From Isoetes taiwanensis (Eukaryota; Streptophyta; Lycopodiopsida; Isoetales; Isoetaceae): 64,000 nucleotides of DNA. Positions 25,974-36,492 of the stretch are shown piece by piece; the stretch's first letter is position 1; each line of letters begins with the position of its first letter. The position numbers were made by a program, and so were the translations under genes. Location of the stretch: assembly GCA_021234155.1 (NCBI GenBank), contig JAJEKV010000004.1, forward strand, positions 18,971,310 to 19,035,309, written 5' to 3'. The notes under the pieces were generated by a model. The model ran no database searches. It saw only the letters and a program-made list of their open reading frames with translations, and had not been told where the DNA came from.

Positions 25974-27315
25974 CCTGTTTTCTCTTGTGCCTTCCCACTT
26001 TTGTTCATCTTCTCGTTTCCTTTTCCACATTTCTCGGGCTTCTTCTTCGTGTTTCTTAAGCCTGCCTTCTTCTTCTGATATCTGAAAGAGTATGCAAATG
26101 GATTTGATTTAAACATCAAACGAAAAAATACATGCATTTCATGTTCATAGAAAATGGAACTTTTAATACTTTACCCGCATCTGCATTTTACGTCTCCTCC
26201 ATTCTTGATCAGTTAGTATCTTCCGAACTCTTTCCTTCCATTTCTGTTTAAATTCTTCTGAATTCTCATATTGAGTTTCAAATCTATCCTGCAACAAGTA
26301 TGATAATAATAATGTTTTAGCAATTGTGATGCCACAACCATCTTGCAATAAAATGAGATAGAGAATATTAATTCTCCTCATCAACAATTGATCTGATCTT
26401 TGAAGCATTATCCCTTTTTAGCTCTTTCTTCCTTTACGCCAGAACCTATCTCTAAAAAGAATATGAATAAAGAACCTAGTTCTTATAACTGATCCTCCCA
26501 CTTAATTAAGCACACCATGTGTGTACCTTTTGCAATGTTTATTTGAGTGATAATGTAACTTCTTTCTTCGGATCTAAACGGTACCGCTAAGCCTTTGCTA
26601 ATCTTTGAAGGGTCATATACTTGAATCAAGAAAACCATAGTGATGTAAAGCAAAGATATTTCCTAAATTACAAATACTCTTTGAATTCAAAACAAGGCTA
26701 CTAAAGGGTTAAACATTGAGCTAATCAAGTCCGCCTCCTAACATCCGTACGGATCCCATAAACAAGTTGGAGTGACCCAATGAAATCGGGATCACCATGG
26801 TCATAGCCTGAACACCTTGGATTGTCCTAATGTCTCACTCTCAAAACTATGCTAACAAATGGCAACCATAGAAAATATGATTATAGTTAAGCTGGCATTG
26901 GAGAAAGATCAAAAGCATGGATCATTTCTAAGTCCATCTTGCAATATGAGTACTTTTTCCATGGTCCAAATGGGCGTGCCATTTGAAGTGCAGGGTTTGT
27001 CTTTGGTGGTTTCAATGGTTTGCCAATCACTTGCAGCTTGTCTTTATATTAACTCTATATTGAAAACATGTGCTACATAGTTGAGCGATATTATATATAC
27101 CTACAAAAGCTTCTTTGGCTTTTGGATGTTTGCACTTATCTGGATGAACCAAGAGCGAAAGCTGGCATAGAGAATGTCAGATATCATACAAAATATGTCA
27201 AGACAACACAAGAACCCCAAACCAACCTTTCAAGATCGCCGCGACTTCATCTTGTGTAGAATCAAATGGCAAATTAAGGTGTTCGAATGGATTTAGCTTG
27301 AAACAGGCAAGCAGC
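25974..27315 (-). pseudogene. DNAJC8/Spf31-like J-domain protein, broken multi-exon copy
   Basis: The family is a spliceosome-associated J protein. Minus-strand exons in order: 27315-27227 with LACFKLNPFEHLNLPFDST; 27161-27101 with LSLLVHPDKCKHPKAKEAF, holding the HPD motif; about 26612-26527; 26288-26175 with ILTDQEWRRRKMQMR; 26081-25974 with ISEEEGRLKKHEEEAREMW and RKREDEQKWEGTREN. Introns have GT-AG edges. Three faults show. The exon 1-2 junction is out of phase with the visible splice sites. Exon 3 has a stop in LAKA*RYRL where the family has LAKAQ, plus a one-base deletion before EERSYIITQINIAK. The N-terminal exon and the usual basic C terminus were not found. Retained introns mean it arose by DNA duplication. 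Identity is strong; functionality is unlikely. Confidence 0.87.
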
Positions 27316-27654
27316 CTAAAAAAATTATAGATGTAAGTACAACTTCCATATCTTTCCAAATTAAGTGCATGCCTACTGGATAAAATGCTCATGCATCGCC
27401 AATGTGGGATGGACAATTACATAAAAAGACTCGCGTTTGGCAGAGAAAAATGACTATCGATGTCTTATGACGCATCGAACCAGCCATATTGATATCACAG
27501 TCCTAGATTCTAAGAAGAAAGATGGTATCGCAAAAATTTGGATAAGCGTCGAGAGTGCCGCGAAAAAGACCTCTCCTAAGTTAGCCGGTTTCGAGAGCGG
27601 CTGCCCACCAACGAAGTGACCGAGAGTTTACTGACCAATCATAAGTTTGAGCGA
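27316..27654. other. No gene recognised
   Basis: Upstream of the J-protein relic; no matching first exon found. The 60-codon plus-strand frame at 27437 has no recognised domain. Confidence 0.4.
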
Positions 27655-27752
27655 TCCCAAGATATCCTAGGGATATTCTAGCATATACCTAGGATATGCC
27701 AAAAGCCCACATAAACAAAGGTTTGCCCCCTAGGGGCAACCCAAAAAACTGT
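27655..27752 (+). repeat. GCCCCTAGGGGC palindromic repeat, copy 1
   Basis: A GATATCCTAGGGATATTC and ATACCTAGGATATGCC stretch leads to GGTTTGCCCCCTAGGGGCAA. The same order (CTAGG/ATATGCC block, CCCACATAAAC, CCCCTAGGGG palindrome) is found near 33.5 kb and, inverted, near 40.15 kb. Confidence 0.8.
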
Positions 27753-28427
27753 CCATTTCTATTAAATTCCAATCATCCTAAAGAATTTTTGGCAATTTTA
27801 CGGCAAGAAAATAAAATATTTTCGACAAAATACACTAGAAAATGCAGTAACCTATATTTTTCTGCTAGGCGCCATTTTTTTGGTTAGACATATTGCTATT
27901 TTCGAGCCCTGGAATAAATGTTATAGAGTTTCTTGTTGTTATTTGAGAAGGGGCTTATGATGCCTTTCTTGTTATTCTACATGTTACAAGGGGCCGCAGT
28001 GCTTGACTTTGCATGCTCATAGATTTTCCTGCCATAAATTCATTGTTTTCTCAAAACCATAGCATGCTTTTAGTTTTCTTCTTACTCCCTTCGCTTTGAA
28101 TAGAGCATAACCATGTTGACAGTAACTTTCTAACTTTCAACTCGTTTATTACCAATTGGGCGATTTTTATGTTTTACCCCTTCCTTACCGTTTCCTCTTC
28201 ATGGAGAGTCTTCAGAAAATATACAAAGTGCAGTTGTGCGGTACTAGTTTGTTTACTTCGGGGTTACACATTCGTTTGATACTAAGTGACTCTGACATAT
28301 ACAATGATAGAGTCGATCTTGGTCTTAAGAAGTGTAAACTAGTGGTCTTCAAACTGTTGTAATGGCTAATGGTGACCGTAACATACGATTCAGCATGCAC
28401 ATTGCACCCCTAAATAGCTTAAAAGGA
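27753..28427. other. No gene recognised
   Basis: AT-rich sequence with only short ORFs. Confidence 0.4.
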
Positions 28428-28505
28428 AACAAGGTGCTGCGCACAGAGGGTTGCCCTCCCGGGACCCAAGAGGGTGTTTTTATATTTCTTGATTTTTTCA
28501 TATCA
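28428..28505 (-). repeat. Double-hairpin repeat terminus, copy 2
   Basis: Reverse-oriented copy of the motif at 4.8 kb: AACAAGGTGCTGCGCAC followed by AGAGGGTTGCCCTCC and GGTGTTTTTATATTTCTTG. Confidence 0.8.
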
Positions 28506-28799
28506 ATTTCTTTTAGAATGTATTGAAACATGCTTTGGGCTAGTTTGAAAATTGTAATGGGATTTATGAATAAAGAAGAATTTTGTTTTCTTAGTCCAAA
28601 AGTTCTCGTTTTATTTCACAAATTATGGAGATCAATTCATACAACTGAGGAAGAAAAGGGGAAACTACTAATAACTTCATGCTATTAGGCTTGAACTTTT
28701 TAATCATTCATGAATAGTGCTTGGCATTCGTATATCACCACCACCATGGGAGTGTGTTTTCATGTGTCTTGATTGGTCGTTTCATGTATCCAGTCTTAT

Positions 28800-29018
28800 T
28801 AATGGCCTAAATAGGGAAAACTGTTTTCTACTATTTTGTTTTCTTTTGTTTAGATTGCACATGTCTAGAGAACCAAATGTTCAAAAGTTCAATGTTTTCT
28901 AAAGTTCAATGGCCTAAATAGGAAAAACTGTTTTCTACTATTTTGTTTTCTTTTGTTTAGATTGCACATGTCTAGAGAACCAAATGTTCAAAAGTTCAAT
29001 GTTTTCTGAAGTTCAATG
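28800..29018 (+). repeat. Recent tandem duplication, about 108 bp x 2
   Basis: AATGGCCTAAATAGG through TGTTTTCT.AAGTTCAATG is repeated almost without change, so this duplication is much younger than others nearby. Confidence 0.95.
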
Positions 29019-29309
29019 TCTGAACCAAATGGAATTGACATAATCATGTTCTTAATTTTGTATATGGTGTCTGATTCTTCACTTCTTTCTGACAAAGGGG
29101 TTGGTTTATCAAAAGCTAATCGACTTGAAGATGAAATGTCTTCCAATCTAGGTATGCATAGTATTGTTGCAGGAAATAGTTACGTTTGTAGTCTTGTCAA
29201 GTCAATAGTGAGTGAGCTATTTGGTTTTCACATCGATTAGCAGTGCAACAACCAATTAAAGACCATGGGTAGCAATCACCCATGTAGAGGCTCATGTCTT
29301 GATCGTACC

Positions 29310-29500
29310 CAATCGCAACTAATTGATGGAAGGAACCCCATCGATCCCGATCCCTGTATCAAGCTGATGGAAGGAACCAAGACCCACCGCAAACTAATCG
29401 CCATCGATCCTGTACTGCTGATGGAAGGAACCAAGACCCCACCAGAACTAATCGGCCATCGATCCTCAGACTGGCGATGGAAGGAACCAAAACCCGAAGA
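29310..29500 (+). repeat. Minisatellite, about 60-bp unit
   Basis: GATGGAAGGAACCAAGACCC and CTAATCG.CCATCGATCC alternate about three to four times. The frames across it are repeat-driven and not a gene. Confidence 0.9.
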
Positions 29501-29681
29501 TGGAACAAGATTATCACATGTAGGAGCAATATCAACTAGTGGAGTGGACACCAAGAACCTCTTATACTTTTCTCCTGTCACATCTTTGGGCCTATCATTA
29601 TGCACTGCACTCTAATACTTCTAGTAAAGGTGAAATTCCTCAGGACCAAAGGCTGACTTCTCCATGAGAATTTTCAACAAC

Positions 29682-29703
29682 ACTCTCTCTCTCTCTCTCT
29701 CTT
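29682..29703 (+). repeat. (TC)n microsatellite
   Basis: About ten CT dinucleotides followed by T-rich sequence. Confidence 0.95.
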
Positions 29704-30019
29704 TTTATGATGGTCATTTACAATGCAAGAACTTGATTTAGCTTCCTGCATGTTGATCATCTTCCTTCCCTTTTGAAAGCCTTGGCTTGAGAGACCTCAC
29801 GATAAAAATTTATATATCCTTTGGTTGCCTGTATATCAAAACCCTCTGACTAGCTGCATGTAGATTGAGGATAGAGGCTATGTTTTTAGCAAATTTCATG
29901 GGCGACAGAGTTAACACATTGTTTTTAGCAATGTGGCAATAATGGAGAATACAAGAGCAGTGGTTACTTAACTGTCTTTTCAACTTAGATGATGCTGGAG
30001 AAATTATATTTTGAAGAAA

Positions 30020-30239
30020 TTATATTTTCCGAAGATCAAATTTTATTTCATTAGCCTTAGCCCATTCCAAAACTGAAGTACGTACCATGCTTGACAATGC
30101 CTTTCTTGTTTCTTCTTGAGCTCGTACACCTGGACTTTCTGAAAAGTCCAAAGACATGTCTTTGCACGATCCAACTAACCGACCATCTATAGGTGCTGCT
30201 TCTTCAGGTGCATCAAGCTGCTCCCCATCCAAGTATCTA
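30020..30239 (-). other. Exon-like ORF, unassigned
   Basis: A 70-codon frame beginning after a plausible acceptor (TTTATAG at about 30240). It contains DGEQLDAPEEAAPIDGRLVG and SSMVRTSVLEWAKANEIKFD. Composition is gene-like, but no family is recognised. It lies immediately downstream of the RING exon copy and may belong to a different relic gene. Confidence 0.35.
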
Positions 30240-30262
30240 TAAAGTACATTATAACAAAAGTA

Positions 30263-30485
30263 TCAGCTGTTAATCTCAAGCAATTGTTCCACCACATATC
30301 TACAGATGGGACAGCAGTTGGTTTGAAACCTCAAGATTTTGGCACATTCACTGCACATGCACTGCAACAAGATATACGCTAAGAATCCGAGAGTGTCTTT
30401 TAAAAATTAAAAATGTCCAAAAGAATCTAAATCTTACCATATTTTTGCATGGCAATACTGTAGCATCCTTGTCTCTAATAGACAT
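30263..30485 (-). pseudogene. LOG2/LUL-like RING E3 ligase C-terminal exons, copy 1
   Basis: MGRN1-like RING ligases of plants (LOG2/LUL group) end in a C3HC4 RING. One exon carries DKDATVLPCKNM with a GTAAG donor at about 30437. After an intron, the last exon (30361-30263) reads [32 protein letters not shown] and stop. The His expected after LPCR is Asn here (LPCKNM instead of LPCRHM), removing a zinc ligand. The first CxxC pair of the RING is not visible in frame. Splice edges and the final stop are otherwise intact. Only the RING end is present, so it is a truncated duplicate. Confidence 0.75.
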
Positions 30486-30892
30486 ATGATCCACTCCTAT
30501 CCACATAATTACTTCATTGCCACGTTATATTTATTCTTGATGTCGTTCTTGCCTTTCTCATATCATCAGATCATAACACGATCATGCCATTATCATAATT
30601 CTTGTACACACAGACAACATTAAAGATACGAGTCCGTGAATTTATCATGCCTATTGAAAAATAACATTTTCATTACTCCAGTACCACAAACCCTTCCCTG
30701 AATATATAATTCGGCGATAAATGTTTAACAATCCCCACTTTGGGATAGACTACACAAAAAATAGGGGTGTAATAAAATTTATCACTTTAGAATAAACAAT
30801 AGTAACCTTATCCTATCTTATAGCAAATTCCGCTTTATTTGAGATAAGGGAGAAGTATTTGTTCCAATACATAAAGAAATTAAACATCTTAC

Positions 30893-30988
30893 CGCACTAT
30901 GGTACAAATGCACTGCTCGCTCAAAGCCATTCTCCTTTAGCATCCGTAACTCAATTTGAGCTACCCCCAGCCTGTGTCTTGTGAATCA
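30893..30988 (-). other. Exon-like ORF between the RING copies
   Basis: The minus strand reads RHRLGVAQIELRMLKENG then FERAVHLYHSA and stops at a GTAAGA donor (about 30892). It overlaps, in another frame, the tail EIKVPKADSQDTGWG-stop of RING copy 2. Not recognised; it could be a misplaced exon of another gene. Confidence 0.35.
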
Positions 30989-31225
30989 GCTTTTGGGACC
31001 TTAATCTCAAGCAATTGTTCCAAAGACATATCTACAGATGGGACAGCTTGGTTTGAAACCTCAAGACTTTGGCACATTCATTGCACATGCACCTTTAGCG
31101 AAGATATACACTAAGAATACGACAAAGATCTTTTAAAAAAATGAAAATGTCCAAAAGAATTTAAATCTTACCATATGTCCGCATGGCAATACCGTAGTAT
31201 CCTTAGCTCGTAGACATAATGATGA
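30960..31225 (-). pseudogene. LOG2/LUL-like RING E3 ligase C-terminal exons, copy 2
   Basis: Second copy of the same two exons: KDTTVLPCGHM with a GTAAG donor, then CMCNECAKVLRFQTK. This copy keeps the zinc-binding His (CGHM). It carries a 2-base deletion just before the CPIC pair, so the last two zinc cysteines fall out of frame. Further on the original frame reappears as EIKVPKADSQDTGWG and stop, a longer tail than copy 1. Flanking intron and downstream sequence match copy 1 for about 340 bp. Confidence 0.75.
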
Positions 31226-31349
31226 ACTCATGTCCACATAATTTTACTTCATTGCCATATTATATTTACTCTTGATGTCATTCTTGCCTTTCTCATATCA
31301 TTAGATCATAACATGATCATCCCATTATCATAATTCTTGTACACACCTG

Positions 31350-32049
31350 CATAAATATTATACATGAGTCCCACATAACCTTGTTTAACTTAACGCCACC
31401 ATATTGCATTTGGCTAGAGATGTTCCGCGGCTCTTCAATAACCGACATTGTTATTAAATAACCTCAAAGAACAAAAATGATGTCGACATACCCGCTAAAA
31501 AAATACAATAAACGTAAAATTAGCTAGATATGAGTTTAGCTTTTCCTCTAGAATCTACCCCGTGTACCCCGTGCCTAATAGAAATGCTGGTTTGGGTAGA
31601 AATTTTAATACTATAAAATAAACCCATTGTTTGAAGGGATCCTTAGTGAGTAAATAGATGTCAATGCCAATCCAATGATGCCCATTTTTCGTAGTGTTTC
31701 TCCTCGCAAGCCCCTCGATCCACAACCCGCAAATACAACCCAAATTTTGTACTACAATAGCATGTTGGCCCTCTAGCTTCTCGCGCAGGACCTCCACCTT
31801 CCCGCTTTTTATGTCCTCAAGGTTGCTTCCGCCATTGCTATGGATGGGCATGGATTTACAAGCGAAGTTGAAGGTCGCTCTGGAGGTACATACATATTTA
31901 GAATAGCATTATTGACAATATAATATTTGTTTTAGACACATGGTTCAAAATATTTGCATGCAACCACTTACCATTTACCATGGACATTTGATCTGCACAT
32001 GCATCAAGAATGCTAATGAAGATTAGACTATCTAGTTTCAGGTTCGAGC
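31350..32049. other. No gene recognised
   Basis: ORFs of 98 and 70 codons on opposite strands (31555-31906) overlap and show no recognised domain. Confidence 0.4.
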
Positions 32050-33250
32050 ATCATACCTTGAAAAAGTTGGAGCGTTTTAGCAATGCGTTTTAGCAATGCG
32101 TCCTTGACGAGTAAAGCCTACAATAATCGCATTCCAAATGGAGATGTCCCATTGTGGCATTGTGTCAAATGCTTTAGAAGCTTCCTCGATGTACCCATTT
32201 TGAGCATAACCAACTAGCATAATGTTCCATGAGATCAAATTCCTCTGGGGCATTTTTTGACATGAATTAAAAGCCTTTGCAAAGTGTTGGCATTCAAGAT
32301 GACTTGTTTAAAGAATTCCAGGAAGTAATGTCCTTTGTGGCATTATATCAAAGAAGGCCCTCGCCTAAGCATAACTTGATAATAAAGCATTCCATGACCT
32401 GAAACGATAGCAGTCCATGAGACAATATCTCGGCTGGGCATTTGACAAAAGAGTTCAACAGCCCTAGGTGCTGAGCATATGCTGAGATCAAGGCATTCCA
32501 TGAAGCTACATTTCGAAAAGGTGTCTTGTTGAATAAATCCATTGCCTACCCAAAGTGACCATGCTGAGCATAACCATTAATCATGGTATTCCAAGAGACT
32601 GCATTTCTCTGAGGCATTTTTCTAAAAATGTCAAGAGCTTCCTTCAACTTCCCCTGTTGGACATGGCCGGATATCAATGCATTCCATGCAACTGCATCTA
32701 ATTGTGGAATTTGAATAAACAGATTAAAAGCCTGTTCTAGCCGACCTTGTTGACAATAAACCGAAATCATAGTGGTAGCTGATAGCAAACTTTTACAGGG
32801 AATACAATGGAATGATTCCTCAATTTCTTTGAACCATCCCTGTTGAGCTTAAGATGCAATCGTAATGTTCGAAGAATAGGAATTACGTTTATCCATGTTA
32901 TTAAAAACAACTCTAGCATCATGGAGAGCTCCACATTTGACATACATTCTGATAAGCAAGTTTGAAAGAAACAAATTTGTTTCTAGCCCATTTGCCACAA
33001 TCCAGTGGTGAAGATTCTTGCCTTCTGATAAAGTGCTTGGCACACTTTCGTAACTCAAAATCAATGCGAACAATATCCGTTTCATCCTTCTTCTTTTTGA
33101 AAGTAATGACTGGAAAATTACAACTAATGCCCACCACAATTTCCATTGGGTCTGACGCACCCACTAATGCATCACTCTGGAGCTCCAAACACCTTTGAAA
33201 CATACTTGCATCTCTCGCCCTATTTTGCTTTCCGTAAGAAAGACACATAA
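32050..33250 (-). pseudogene. PPR protein pseudogene (PLS type)
   Basis: Minus-strand PPR motifs run through most of the locus: KRILFALILSYESVPSTLSE, GKNLHHWIVANGLETNLFLS, NLLIRMYVKCGALHDARVVF, TTMISVYCQQGRLEQAFNLF, DAVAWNALISGHVQQGKLKE, NAVSWNTMINGYAQHGHFG, VASWNALISAYAQ and, near 32200, ISWNIMLVGYAQNG. Stops fall after TIAS (about 32848) and after GHFG (about 32545). Frameshifts occur near 33100 and after SAYAQHLG. The region has no clear start and no E or DYW domain. The WNALI/WNTMI repeat style is that of organellar PLS-class editing factors, so the parent probably acted in a plastid or mitochondrion. Confidence 0.9.
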
Positions 33251-33529
33251 ACCAAAAACCCTCCCCGCCAAGAACCTTTGTTAGTCAGAATCTAGCCAAG
33301 AATTGCCATAATCTAAGCCATAACACAATGTGATCTCCATGATGCATGCATCGACCTCCATAGCTAAGCTCGGATATGGAGTCGGTAGCCGCCCCACATC
33401 TACCGCCTCAAACTTCGCCAAACCAAAGCAGACTGGAAGCCATCTAGCCTACAAATACCGTTTGGCCTGCGAAGGAATGGGCCGATGACGAAAGCACTTA
33501 CGTGCACCAGCGCTTTTAGCAAATCACCA

Positions 33530-33615
33530 AGATATGCTAGGCATATGCCAAAGATATACCGATATGCCCACATACCCACATAAACGAGGGTTTGCCCCTA
33601 GGGGCAAACCCAAAA
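33530..33615 (+). repeat. GCCCCTAGGGGC palindromic repeat, copy 2
   Basis: AAGATATGCTAGGCATATGCC, then CATAAACGAGGG, then a perfect self-complementary block centred on GCCCCTAGGGGC. Same orientation as the copy at 27.7 kb. Confidence 0.85.
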
Positions 33616-34019
33616 ATCCTTATAATCAAAATTTACACCACCAAGTATCAAAACATTATTGAAACGTGAAACCGCAGCTAGGGACCTTGAAATTTCCGAA
33701 TATTCCCTGTTTCTTTTACTTTAGATAATTTTCGGTTTATGAGTAAATCGGTTCTATCGATTACTGAAAGCAAAGAATGAGTTCGAAAGCTTCCATCGCC
33801 GGAACGGCAAATTTCAAAAGCTCCATAGCAAAGCTGAGAATTTTTTCGATGACTGTGTAACTTTCGCCAAATTAGCGGCCGGCCGACGCAGGCAGCATAC
33901 CGCGGGTTTCATAGCTTTTATCATGCTATCGACCGCCAGCGCCAAATTCAGATGTCTCGTAAAAACTCTTCCCATTTTGGTCATGAAAATTACTTTATCT
34001 TCCAAAGAGGGCAAACCAA

Positions 34020-34556
34020 GCATCAACGCCTTGTTTGTGAAGGGTGCAATGGCAATGGTGCCGTTGGCTTTGCTTTGATATTCGCAAATCCCCTCGGAAA
34101 CCCTAATGGGATGTGCCCTTTGGGCTCGGAAGAACGTAAAACACTCAAAATCATGTTTATGTACTCTTCTTGCGCATCATGTTTCCTTTTGCACAAAAAG
34201 AAGCTCGAATACACCGAAGCCAAAATCGCATGTTCACTCAAAATCTCAAGAAAACACCACGCCAAACCAAGAACGGAATTTTCCGCTCAATCGCGGTTTA
34301 CGCTTTGACGGCCGCCCGTCTTTCCGGGGTTTCGTCGGTCAGCGGGCGGCGGCGCATGGCTTAACGCCTTCACGACGGCTCACGCCGCTATCCACCGCCG
34401 GAAACCCTCAATCCGGCCGGTTACCTAGCACAAAGAGGGCAGCCCTCCGATGCATCAACGTCTTGTTTGTGAAGGGTGCAATGGCAATGGTGCTGGTTGG
34501 CTTTGCTTACGTGGCAAGGGCTGGAAACCCCTAATGGGGATGTGCCCTTAGCCTGG
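34020..34556 (+). repeat. Direct repeats of about 110 bp flanking a GC-rich segment
   Basis: GCATCAACG(C/T)CTTGTTTGTG and AAGGGTGCAATGGCAATGGT through GGAAACCC-TAATGGG-ATG occur at 34020-34122 and 34450-34547. The 320 bp between them (34290-34430) are unusually GC-rich. No gene recognised in the enclosed frames. Confidence 0.85.
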
Positions 34557-34804
34557 TTGAAGTTAAACGAATTTTAATGCATATGGCACAAGAGCACATC
34601 TCAAATCATATTGAAACTTGTTTCCCTTTGCTGTTGAAACATCAGACGGATAAGATGGAATGGCAAATTTTGCATCCTTGGGTTTGTGGTCGAGTTGGAA
34701 GTTAATTGACTGTAATTAACCAAGACTGTAATATTACATTCAATTCCCTCTCAGAAGTTCAATTCATATATCTTTATCACTTTACAATATGCAGTCATTG
34801 AGAA

Positions 34805-36457
34805 TCAAACAATTGTGAATTCATCGATACTTTCAAGGGGCGCAAAATTTGAGGGTGCATCCTTTGACACCCTCTTCTGAAGCTCTGATAAATAAGGACC
34901 TGCATCACAAACGCGGGCAGCAGCCTGTCGTCCAGAGAGGGTTGCTCCTTCCATACTATCAATGTAGTCCTGCAAGTATAGAGGTGTTAATGATATTGAT
35001 ATGCCAAACTTATCTTTTTCCCCCCTACCTGTTTTGTGTACGAGCCAGCCAAAAAGAAGTTAGAAATAGGAGTCTTTTGATCTGGTCTAAATGGATCCAT
35101 CCCAGGTGCCTCACGATATAATGACTGTGCAATCTTGACAACTGATGACCAAGTCATCTCCAGGCCTCGAGAGGATGGAAATAAAGAATGAACCTGAGAA
35201 TAGAGACGCTTGTTAAATTCCCTTCGTGTGTGTATATACATGGGTAATCCATTATTATATGTAATAAAGATATTTATCATAGACTGTCAATTTTTTCAGA
35301 ATGCCTTGACATCAAAATGCAGTTCCTGCCTAAAATGGGATGAATATAGAGATAACTGACTAAAATTTTCTGGCACTTTGTATGCCCCTGTTACTGTAAT
35401 TTTCTTCATATTGTAATTGCGTAAACAAGAAATAGGATAACGACAATGACCTTTTTGGTCTACCTGTTCAAGTACTTTCTTTGCAATAATATCATTCGGA
35501 AGAGGCATATACGGTTCACCTGGTGTTAATACCACCCTGCAGAACGAGAAGCACTTTGTTATCTCTGCCAAACCTCAGCTAAAAACCATAATCAAATTGA
35601 TGGTTTTCTCCAAAACTCACTGGAGAAGAGATCCTTCACCAGGTTTGTAGTAATCCTGTGGTGATGCTAGTGCAAGGTCTGCAAAACAAGAGAAATCAGC
35701 ATCTGCTGAATATAGTAGGTTATCAAGTCCAACCGCTTGCTTCAACTGCCTGCGATAACACAGTGAACTTTGATTTGTTATGGGAAACAAACATAAAACA
35801 TTATAATATTACAAATCAGTGATAAAAACTTTCTAGCAAGCTGAACTAATATATGCACAATGCACATGAATTTTCTAATAATATTATGCAAAGAAACTAT
35901 GTGAATATCCTTCATTGGTATAAAGTCCCTGTGAGTCCAAAGGAGCAAGTCTTCTTATCTATGAACGAAGTTTTTTTGGCGTCCAAAAATCTCCACTACC
36001 AATTTTTCTTTAAACCATAACACAGATCCACAAAGTATCATTGGTTGTCTTTATTTTGAATCAATAAATTAATAGTCTAGCTATAACAGGGATTATATGC
36101 TGCAGCCGCAATGCGAGACCTTGTGCATTAGGCACAGATTTAGGCATTTGACTGTAGAATGGAAGGGCAAGAAGTACATGCCCAACGACAATCATTATGG
36201 CATACCAAATTGGATGTCTGAGGAAAGCTGGACCAGATGCCAATTTGAATATGATATGGACAAGGTCTACAACCTTGGCATACATCATTGACGTACGTAC
36301 CTCGAGAGTTCAATATCTCTCATCTCCGTTACCCATCCATTAAAACGAAGCTGAACAGTGACAACTGGAACCCCAACCAGTTTGTAAATATTGTCAAAAA
36401 ATTGCCACTCCCTCCATCGTTCAGGAAGGATTTTTTTAATCCCAGGTATATCACATG

Positions 36458-36492
<35 letters not shown>

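Noticed and set aside
29265-29615. Overlapping 116- and 109-codon ORFs on both strands
   Set aside because: Both are produced by the 60-bp minisatellite.
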